DNA of 32,926 nucleotides from contig JABDBX010000018.1 of NCBI GenBank assembly GCA_013288445.1, positions 1-32,926 of the forward strand, given 5' to 3'. The stretch is from Bacteroidota bacterium. Lineage in GTDB: Bacteria > Bacteroidota > Bacteroidia > Chitinophagales > Chitinophagaceae. Positions 23,169 to 29,809 of the stretch are shown piece by piece; positions within the stretch are counted from its first letter, which is position 1; every line of letters begins with the position of its first letter. A program made the translations under genes and the position numbers. Under the pieces are notes generated by a model. The model saw nothing but the letters and a program-made list of their open reading frames with translations. It searched no databases and was not told the origin of the DNA.

Positions 23169-23930
23169 GTGAGGCTGATCCGAATAATTTATATACAATG
23201 ATTTTAAAATAGCTATGTAATCACGTTTTTATATCATAATATGCTCCGCATTAGTCTAATGACTGCATACTCCGCTCCGCTCTATATCCAGCCAACGCGC
23301 CGGTAATTGGTATTCAATTTTGTCGCTTGGCAAACGCTGCGCCATGCCTAAAACAACCACTTGCTTTGTCTTTACTTCCAATGGAAGCAAAGCAAGAGAT
23401 TGTTTTTCCTGTGCGGTATTGATACCCGGCTGCGCCTGGGAATCAAACCCCACAGGAACGGCAGGATCACATCGTTTGCTGCTTCACAACAAAATTTCAT
23501 GGCTGCTTCCAGGCCTTTCGCCTTAACCGCTTCTTCATTTCAAACCGTGCGCTGCACCGTTCTCATTCAGTCGCGCTGTCGAAAGTCCCTTCGCAGCCCT
23601 TGTTTGTGCTCAGGGCGTGCCGCCGCCTGCGTTACAGGTTTTGCTACGCAAGCCAACGCTCATTTTCAATGCCACCGCAAAACCCTTCACTGTGCGCCCT
23701 GTGAGCTATCGCTCTCTACAGGCCGCCCCAGGCTGGCGGCGCTCGCAGCGAAACCGCTCAATTCTTCGCTTATTCGCTTTTCCCTGAGCCGCACGGTGAT
23801 CGCAATAAAAAATTGCAATCACTTGCCAACGCTATCTTTACCTTTCTTGCCCAAGCACCTCATATATCAAACTCAAAAGATCACTATGCTCCGCCATGTA
23901 TTGTTATTGAGTTGTTATCGCACTAAGGTG
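23169..23930. other. Gene-poor, strand-skewed region
   Basis: No convincing gene. The plus strand at 23500-23790 is rich in C and T; long frames here read as Cys/Arg/Ser-rich nonsense. A minus-strand frame ending near 23256 (with LPLEVKTKQVVVLGMAQRL) looks somewhat protein-like and could be a remnant. A hairpin lies at 23796-23822 (arms of 11 bp with one mismatch, loop of five A's). From memory such C-rich spacers occur in Bacteroidota mobile elements, but I cannot confirm that here. Confidence 0.5.
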
Positions 23931-23938
23931 TATCTTTA
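23931..23938 (+). promoter_or_regulatory. Possible -7 box
   Basis: TATCTTTA is one base off TAnnTTTG, 19 bp before the ATG at 23957, with a TTG 21 bp further upstream (23907-23909). Confidence 0.35.
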
Positions 23939-23956
23939 CAGCCGATTTGTGTTCGT

Positions 23957-24232
23957 ATGGAAAATTCAGTTGTAGAGTACCGGGAATGTTTGAAGAGAGT
24001 GTTTGATTGCCACATAGCAAAAATGCATATAGCCTCATTGGAGGCAGATGATAAAACGAAAGAGTTACTTTCTTTCAGTAAGGATTTCAATGCACGGTCA
24101 ATTGAAAAGGGCGACAGTATAAAAAGCAAATTCCGGTTGTACAGTAGAGATTTCAAAATGGATTTGCTTCACGTCTTATCTGATATATACAGCGAATACT
24201 ACAACAAGTTTCAAATTGAGTTAGCCGCTTAG
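23957..24232 (+). CDS. Small hypothetical protein, 91 aa
   Basis: 91 aa from an ATG, mostly helical and charged: ECLKRVFDCHIAKMHIASLEADD, then SFSKDFNARSIEKGDSIKSK and a C-terminal DLLHVLSDIYSEYYNKFQIE helix. No signal peptide or known motif. It has a possible promoter upstream and a terminator directly downstream, shared with the convergent methylase-like gene, which supports it as a real gene. Function unknown. Confidence 0.6.
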   Translation: MENSVVEYRECLKRVFDCHIAKMHIASLEADDKTKELLSFSKDFNARSIEKGDSIKSKFRLYSRDFKMDLLHVLSDIYSEYYNKFQIELAA

Positions 24233-24237
24233 TATAA

Positions 24238-24263
24238 AAAAAGCAACCCGGAGGCTGCTTTTT
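24238..24263. terminator. Bidirectional terminator
   Basis: AAAAAGCAACC, loop CGGA, GGCTGCTTTTT form an 11-bp stem with one mismatch. It stands between the convergent genes at 23957-24232 and 24262-25035 and overlaps the end of the latter. Confidence 0.7.
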
Positions 24264-25035
24264 AAAATAATTGTAGTTGTGAACCATTGCTAACAGGCGT
24301 GCCATCTTCCGATGGCAGTTTGAGATCGGGCAAGATACTTTGCTTTCTCTTGAATGAATTTACATGCATGTGCCATAGCCGGGATTGTTCTTTGTTTTCT
24401 ATCCTGAATATCCCGAACGGCAGAAATGATATAGCGTAGCTCATACGGAAGTCGTTGGGAGAAAGCGCGTCCGCGCACATGACCTCTGAATGAAATACGC
24501 CATTTAGAAAGAGATTTATCGCGGCCATTTTTACGCAGGTATGGTCTATGTTTATACCATAGTAGTAATGCTCTTTTCCGTTGGCCAGTGCGTTTGCAAG
24601 GAGCATTCTGCCGCTGCCGCAACAGGGGTCAACAACACGCATTGGTTCTTCGTTTTCTTCTTGCTTACAAGGCAGGCAGTGGGCCATTAGCTGGCAGATC
24701 GGCCAGGGAGTGAAGTATTGCGCCGCCCCCTTCCGATACAGGTGCATTTCGTAGAATGTGCCAAGCACATCGCTACCCGTGCCATTCTCCAAGCTTTCTT
24801 CCATTTCAAGGATAAGAGTAGCAACCAGCTTCGGAAATTCATTGCGCACTTCTTCCGTCTTGTATTTTGCGATGGTTTGCATATACAAATCCTCATCGTG
24901 GGATTTTCCCGTTAGTGGGTTTTGAGAAAAGGCACAAAGGCAGATGGTCAAGAAGTCGTCAAAGAATGTGCGGAGATCGTAGCGGTAACTGAATGCTTGC
25001 AAGAGATCGGCAAAGGTTTCTTTTTTACTTTTCAT
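24262..25035 (-). CDS. N-6 DNA methylase-like protein lacking the NPPF motif
   Basis: 257 aa. The AdoMet-binding motif I VVDPCCGSGRMLL starts with D136. Before it, GTFYEMHLYRKGAAQYFTP (92-110) is the conserved entry segment of HsdM-type (N6_Mtase) proteins, and YGINIDHTCVKMAAINLFLNG (159-179) is motif II/III. At the place of the catalytic NPPF/Y motif it reads SFLPFGIF (203-210), so Asn is replaced. It is far shorter than HsdM and has no specificity or restriction partner nearby. From memory, relatives with SFLPFGIF occur in Bacteroidota mobile elements. It may bind AdoMet or DNA without methylating adenine. Operator-like dyad upstream. Confidence 0.85.
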   Translation of the reverse strand: MKSKKETFADLLQAFSYRYDLRTFFDDFLTICLCAFSQNPLTGKSHDEDLYMQTIAKYKTEEVRNEFPKLVATLILEMEESLENGTGSDVLGTFYEMHLYRKGAAQYFTPWPICQLMAHCLPCKQEENEEPMRVVDPCCGSGRMLLANALANGKEHYYYGINIDHTCVKMAAINLFLNGVFHSEVMCADALSPNDFRMSYAISFLPFGIFRIENKEQSRLWHMHVNSFKRKQSILPDLKLPSEDGTPVSNGSQLQLF

Positions 25036-25090
25036 AAGAGCGTTTATGAAAAGCGTAGCAGTTACAGCTTTGCGGTATAGGGGGACATAT

Positions 25091-25146
25091 TTACCATAAA
25101 TGGTAACAACCTACCTTTGTCTTTCTGCTTCCAGAGCGCAAAGGTA
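25091..25146. promoter_or_regulatory. Promoter/operator region of the methylase-like gene
   Basis: TACCTTTG on the minus strand (25146-25139) is an exact -7 box reading toward the methylase-like gene, with a leader of about 100 nt. A second exact TACCTTTG on the plus strand (25112-25119) points the other way. Between the minus-strand start and the gene lies TTACCAT-AA-ATGGTAA (25091-25106), a 7-bp dyad that could bind a repressor. Confidence 0.45.
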
Positions 25147-25219
25147 TTAGTTGGTTTTGGTACGATGTGATCGAAAAACCTACACAGGTGCAATCTGTGC
25201 GTAATAAATGCCAATGTGC

Positions 25220-25879
25220 TTATTCGTTGAGGTTAATGTCGCTTCTCTTTATTCCGTATGATTCCAACCATTTTATAATGGCTTCTTTCAACTCATTTGC
25301 TGCTTCCTTAAAAGTATTTGCATTTGCAAGCGGCGTATTCACCATGGTATATACCCATTCAACTTTTCGTGAAGGGTTTATATTGCCAATCAAAATACCA
25401 CCCATTTTTTCTAACATGCTTACGGGATCTTGTGGGTAGGTTTCATCAATTTTAAAAACTTTCAGTCTTTGGGCTATATCATTCGGTAAAAGCGGATTTA
25501 GGTAAAAATCATCATAGAATGACCATCTGATTTTTTCATGCGAATATTCGTATGTGGCTTTAAATGATGGTTCGACAGCTTTGATAAAATATACCTTGCT
25601 ACTTGTATTAAAACTTGGGTCGTTGACAATGCCAAATAAACTAATGGGCTTCTGTGGCAATCTCGCTATATTATATATCGTGCATTCGTTCCTATCGGCA
25701 TGTATGTGTTTTATCAAGTCCAAAACAATATCTAACTGTTTTTGTTGCGCTTGCTTTAGCAGAAACTTTTTATAAGCGAGGTAGCCCAATGAAAGCGTAA
25801 GGGAACTTACCACCAATGCCATCGCTGAAATTGTATTGCTTGTATCCCAATAAATCGTACAAAGAAATTTTGCGTTCAT
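25220..25879 (-). CDS. Hypothetical membrane-anchored protein
   Basis: 219 aa. One membrane segment lies at about residues 17-36 (ISAMALVVSSLTLSLGYLAY), followed by KKFLLKQAQQKQLDIVLDLIKHIH, which suggests N-out/C-in insertion with a long cytoplasmic domain. That domain alternates helices and strands with no known motif (EKIRWSFYDDFYLNPLLP, NPSRKVEWVYTMVNTPL). No signal peptidase site. Between the methylase-like gene and a gene-poor spacer. Function unknown; a sensor or effector of the accessory block is possible but unsupported. Confidence 0.65.
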   Translation of the reverse strand: MNAKFLCTIYWDTSNTISAMALVVSSLTLSLGYLAYKKFLLKQAQQKQLDIVLDLIKHIHADRNECTIYNIARLPQKPISLFGIVNDPSFNTSSKVYFIKAVEPSFKATYEYSHEKIRWSFYDDFYLNPLLPNDIAQRLKVFKIDETYPQDPVSMLEKMGGILIGNINPSRKVEWVYTMVNTPLANANTFKEAANELKEAIIKWLESYGIKRSDINLNE

Positions 25880-26202
25880 GTTTTGTAAATTAGGTATTTC
25901 TTTTATTCTGATTTCAAATAAATACTATTGTTCTTGTGTGAAAATATCCTTTAATTTCTTTCTGCTCCCCGACAGCAAAGATATTGGCCTCTTCCAAAAA
26001 GGGCAAGGTCGAAACTCCGCATTCGCTGCGTTTGTGAATTTGCACAACAAAATCTCCACACTCCAACGCTGTTGAAACGCATTTTTTGAGGTCGTATTTT
26101 CTTGCACAAAACCTTGCCCCTTTCTCCACAGTCCTAATTGCTTGTCGCTATCGGTAGCATTCAAGAGGCGAAGCCGATATTAACTTTTAAAGCAAAAACC
26201 AC
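25880..26202. other. Gene-poor spacer with a weak inverted repeat
   Basis: No convincing gene. The plus strand is again C/T-rich. AAAGGGCAAGG at about 25998-26008 is inverted near 26110-26122 as CCTTGCCCCTTT with one extra C, so the spacer could fold into a long stem. Confidence 0.4.
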
Positions 26203-26409
26203 ATGGCAAAGACAACGAACAAATCCCGCCTAATGCGCATATCATGGGATATTCAGGAGCAGAAAAACAAGACCCGCAGCAAGTCCTTGCAAGCTGCCTG
26301 GGCGATATTGAGCAATGAAGATATTACGGTTCAGTATCTGACAAGAAAATTGAACGGCAACAAGCCAGTGCCGCAAAGGGCACTCAATCAGTACGCTCTA
26401 TTCGCCTAA
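26203..26409 (+). CDS. Small hypothetical protein, 68 aa
   Basis: 68 aa: MAKTTNKSRLMRISWDIQEQK, then NKTRSKSLQAAWAILSNEDITVQYL and a short C-terminal tail ending NQYALFA. From memory, proteins with SW-x-IQ...RS-x-aL-x-AWAI are common small genes in Bacteroidota accessory regions, sometimes near mobile elements, with no known role. No signal peptide. It is the last gene of the block before the minus-strand surface genes, convergent with the next gene (19 bp gap). Confidence 0.65.
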   Translation: MAKTTNKSRLMRISWDIQEQKNKTRSKSLQAAWAILSNEDITVQYLTRKLNGNKPVPQRALNQYALFA

Positions 26410-26428
26410 TGACTACTAAAGAATTAGG

Positions 26429-27679
26429 CTACTCCTTAACTATCTTTCGCATTACCTGCGCACCAGTTTTAGAATCAATGATCTGACCGGTATATACACC
26501 GCCTGGCAGATCATTGATATTGATTTGTGCTTTTTCAGAAGTGATGGAAGAGGTATAAACTTCTTTGCCAATTACATCGTAGATCGAAAGCTGAAATCCT
26601 TTTGCGTGTTCTACTGAAAGATTGCCGGTTGTTGGGTTTGGAAATATTTGTAGATTGGCAAACTGCATTTGTGTATTGCCTACCCCTGCCGGAGCCACCC
26701 ACACCGTCACTGTATCCGTTCCCCCCACATCGCAGATGTCTAAAAACAGCACGTAGGTAGTTGTAGTATCTGGGTGTACTTTCAGGCTACCCATATGCCC
26801 TATAGGCACCGCGCTACCCAGTATTGTCCACGTTAGCGGCAACCCTTCTTCACTTGACCCTATCGTTACGCTGTCACTACCCGGAGATACAAACGCGTCA
26901 GGCCCGGCAATTGGTTTAGTGCCGAACTCAACTACGCTTACATCGTCTATGAGATAAAATGAGCCACCGTTTACAGTTCTCAATATTTTGTCTGTGTGAG
27001 CATAATCGGAAAAGTTGCCGATAGTAATAAAAGTCTCATTTCCACTTGCGGTTACCAGTCCCTGAATTTGTACCCAATCCATTGTGTCGCTAACAATAGT
27101 CATGGTAACAGCTTGAGGGGAGTACGCTGTCTGTGGACTAGCGCAGCCAGCGCTATCTTGTCCAATATCTATTGAGCCGTCATCAATATATGCGCCGATT
27201 CCGTTTATTGCATAGCCCGATATTTCGCACAAACTGACATAGAAAGTAACGCAATAATTTTTACCTGCTGTTAATGGTTTGTATAACCTACCCTGTAAAT
27301 AGTCTCTAACATCAGGAAGCCCAATAGGCCCACTAGGGTCAACCAGCGTTCTTATTTGTGCCATTCCATTCCCCGTACGAGGATATTGATAAAAATATTC
27401 ATTACCTGGAACATTTACATCAAATTCGGGACTACCAGAAATATGAGTTGTATCACAAGTATTGCAATAATCAGGAGTGCATAGCGGCTGGTACAATGGT
27501 CTGTCAGGGTCGCCTATTGAATCAATCGGAGTCCAATGTAGCGCATATTTAATTTGATCCAAAACGTAAGGACACTTTGTATATTCTTCAAAACTTGGGT
27601 TCAAAACATAATTCACCTGTGCCTGAATTTTCAAACAGGCACAGGTGAATAATAATGCAAAAAATATCAATCGGCTCAC
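26429..27679 (-). CDS. T9SS cargo protein, jellyroll-like, tandem copy 1
   Basis: 416 aa from a GTG at 27679 that overlaps the preceding stop (GTGA). Signal peptide MSRLIFFALLFTCACLKIQAQ, then VNYVLNPSFEEYTKCP, the usual start of a jellyroll/carbohydrate-binding-like domain in Bacteroidota, running to about residue 255. A second domain (PIAGPDAFVSPGSDSVTIG...VWVAPAGV) and a T9SS type A tail (LQIFPNPTTGNLSVEH onward) follow. It closely matches the gene at 28565-29809 up to VAPxGV, after which the tails are unrelated at the residue level apart from family motifs. Outer-membrane exported surface protein; ligand unknown. Confidence 0.85.
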   Translation of the reverse strand: MSRLIFFALLFTCACLKIQAQVNYVLNPSFEEYTKCPYVLDQIKYALHWTPIDSIGDPDRPLYQPLCTPDYCNTCDTTHISGSPEFDVNVPGNEYFYQYPRTGNGMAQIRTLVDPSGPIGLPDVRDYLQGRLYKPLTAGKNYCVTFYVSLCEISGYAINGIGAYIDDGSIDIGQDSAGCASPQTAYSPQAVTMTIVSDTMDWVQIQGLVTASGNETFITIGNFSDYAHTDKILRTVNGGSFYLIDDVSVVEFGTKPIAGPDAFVSPGSDSVTIGSSEEGLPLTWTILGSAVPIGHMGSLKVHPDTTTTYVLFLDICDVGGTDTVTVWVAPAGVGNTQMQFANLQIFPNPTTGNLSVEHAKGFQLSIYDVIGKEVYTSSITSEKAQININDLPGGVYTGQIIDSKTGAQVMRKIVKE

Positions 27680-28510
27680 TCCACAACAAATTTGAACTTA
27701 AACATTCTTCCTTCACTATCTGTTAATTGCAGCAGGTATAATCCTGGCGTAACATTCCGCACCTGTATTTGGGAGGTCGCGTCTGTAAATCCTAAGGTTT
27801 GTTTAAACATGCTTCTTCCAAGTACATCTGATATTTCCGCCAGCACCGGATCAGTGTCAGTAGTTCCTTGTTTCAATATAAAATTACCATTATTCGGGTT
27901 AGGGAACAAAATATATCGCTGTCCGCCGACAATTTGGGTAATACCGCCGTCACCTTTTGTAGGTTCCGAAGATATGCCGGGCGCACTATGGCGCATGGCC
28001 ATGCTGTCATACATCGAGGTAGTATCATTGCAATTATTCGGAAAGAATACGAGCGTGTCAAAAATAACATCATAAAGCGCCCTTGCTCTAAATACACAGC
28101 CACCGCCTGTGATCGGGCAAAGGTTCGCTAATGTACTTACCTGTGCGCTATCGCTACCACTCATTACGCCTTCTAAATAGTGGAGATACAGTTGAAAATA
28201 CTGCCGGTAGTTAACTACGATTTCATCAGCCAAAGTGTCGTCCGCGAGTTGTGCCCCGGTCGTTGTATCTAATGCTGCGTTCGCCATACTATCCACACTA
28301 AAGTTGTTGAGTATGCCCTGTGCGTCAATCGTATCAAACATAGCAAGGTTACTGTCTATCTTTGTGAATAAAGCAAAACGGCTATTCCGCGCCATTGCTT
28401 TAAAGGAAGCTATTAAAGCAGAAGTGTCTGCCATTGCAGAATCCTGTAGCAAGGTCTCCCAAAGCTGGAACTGTGCACTCCAGTTATGTTGTATAGCCCA
28501 CTGCGAATAT
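27676..28510 (-). pseudogene. C-terminal fragment of the beta-helix T9SS protein
   Basis: Reading from about 28510 on the minus strand it gives SYSQWAIQHNWSAQFQLWE and on to RMFKFKFVVE, nearly identical to the last ~280 residues of the 29806-32463 gene. Similarity runs upstream of the ATG at 28452 and stops at a TAA and a CCCTAAAGGGGGAC palindrome, with no start codon or signal peptide, so this is a 5'-truncated copy. It could still be translated from 28452, but the product would lack a secretion signal. Its stop overlaps the start of the next gene by 4 bp. Confidence 0.75.
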
Positions 28511-28540
28511 GAAAACCCCGGCCCTAAAGGGGGACATTAC
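28511..28540. repeat. CCCTAAAGGGGGAC repeat at the truncation breakpoint
   Basis: CCCTAAAGGGGGAC (28522-28535) is the exact reverse complement of 28786-28799 and shares 13 bases with 18732-18745. It sits exactly where similarity to the full-length beta-helix gene ends. Confidence 0.65.
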
Positions 28541-28564
28541 GTAAGGTAGGAGTTTTTATTCGGT

Positions 28565-29809
28565 TTAGTCTTTGATCAATTTCATACACTTTTTACTGCC
28601 ATCGGAAGCAATGACCTGTACCACATACACGCCATTTATCAGGTCTTTAATATTCACTACTTCTTTATCAGAAACAGCAACACCCCTATACACCTCTCTA
28701 CCCACAATATCATAAATAAAAAGCGTATTCCCAGCCGCATTACTAACCGTCACCTGACCCTTCGCCGGATTCGGCCAAATAGATGGTCCCCCTTTAGGGG
28801 TCAGGGGTTTCACCCCCTCCGGTGCCACCCACACCGTCACAGTATCCGTCCCACCCACATCGCAGATGTCTAAAAACAGCACATAAGTAGTAGTAGTATC
28901 CGGGTGTACTTTCAAGCTACCAGTATGTCCTATTGGCACCGCGCTGCCCAGTATTGTCCACGTTAGCGGCAACCCTTCCTCATTAGATCCTATTGTTACA
29001 CTATCACTACCGGGAGATACAAACGCGTCAGGCCCGGCAATCGGTTTGGTACCGATCTCAACCACGCTTACATCATCTATGAGATAAGCCGTAACACCAC
29101 TGGTCGTTCTTAATACTTTGTCGGTATGGGCATAATCAGAAAAGTTTCCTATAGTTATAAAACTCTCATTCCCTGTTGCTGTAAACAGCCCCCGGATTTG
29201 CACCCAATTCATTGTGTCGTCAATAATAGTCGTGGTAACAATTTGAGGTGAATATGCTGTTTGTGGATTGGCGCAGCCAGCGCTATCTTGCCCAATATCT
29301 ATTGAACCATCATCTAAATACGCACCAATTTTGTCTATAGCGTAACCAGAAAATTCGTCCAGATTTACATAAAAAGTTACACAATAATCCTTGCCTGCTG
29401 TTAATGGTTTGTATAACCTGCCTTGTAAATAATCTCTAACGTCAGGAAGCCCTGTAGGACCGCTTGGATCAATTAACATTCTTACCTGGGCCATTCCGTT
29501 TCCGGTGCGTGGGTACTGATAAAAATAATAATCAGCAGGAACGGTTACCTCCAAATCTTCTCCACCAGCAAAGTGAGTTGTATCGCAGGTATTGCAATAA
29601 TCAGGAGTACATAGTGGCTGGTACAATGGCCTATCAGGATCGCCTATTGAATCAATCGGAGTCCAATGTACCGCATATTTAATTTGGTCTAAAAGGTAAG
29701 GGCATTTTGTATATTGTTCAAAACTTGGGTTTAAGACATAATTTACCTGTGCCTGAATTTTCAAACAGGCACAGGTAAGTAATAATGCAAAAAATATCAA
29801 TCGGTTCAC
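28565..29809 (-). CDS. T9SS cargo protein, jellyroll-like, tandem copy 2
   Basis: 414 aa from a GTG at 29809 that overlaps the stop of the preceding gene (GTGA), the same coupling as in copy 1. Signal peptide MNRLIFFALLLTCACLKIQAQ and the same jellyroll and middle domains. After VAPEGV the sequence reads KPLTPKGGPSIWPNPAKGQ, then a T9SS tail unlike that of copy 1. KPLTPKGG is encoded by a palindromic repeat (about 28786-28815), so a mobile repeat has become part of the coding sequence at the joint between body and sorting domain. Confidence 0.85.
   Translation of the reverse strand: MNRLIFFALLLTCACLKIQAQVNYVLNPSFEQYTKCPYLLDQIKYAVHWTPIDSIGDPDRPLYQPLCTPDYCNTCDTTHFAGGEDLEVTVPADYYFYQYPRTGNGMAQVRMLIDPSGPTGLPDVRDYLQGRLYKPLTAGKDYCVTFYVNLDEFSGYAIDKIGAYLDDGSIDIGQDSAGCANPQTAYSPQIVTTTIIDDTMNWVQIRGLFTATGNESFITIGNFSDYAHTDKVLRTTSGVTAYLIDDVSVVEIGTKPIAGPDAFVSPGSDSVTIGSNEEGLPLTWTILGSAVPIGHTGSLKVHPDTTTTYVLFLDICDVGGTDTVTVWVAPEGVKPLTPKGGPSIWPNPAKGQVTVSNAAGNTLFIYDIVGREVYRGVAVSDKEVVNIKDLINGVYVVQVIASDGSKKCMKLIKD
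28786..28817. repeat. Palindromic repeat inside the coding sequence
   Basis: GTCCCCCTTTAGGG (28786-28799) followed by GTCAGGGGTTTCACCCCC can form two hairpins. It is read in frame as part of GVKPLTPKGGP and marks the point where the two tandem paralogues stop matching. Confidence 0.65.

Noticed and set aside
23256-23453. Minus-strand 65-codon frame
   Set aside because: Parts look protein-like, but it is short, lacks a promoter and adjoins non-coding-looking sequence; kept only as a possible remnant.
23361-23975. 204-codon plus-strand frame
   Set aside because: The translation is rich in Cys, Arg and Ser without domain-like pattern, has no promoter, and overlaps the start of the better gene at 23957.
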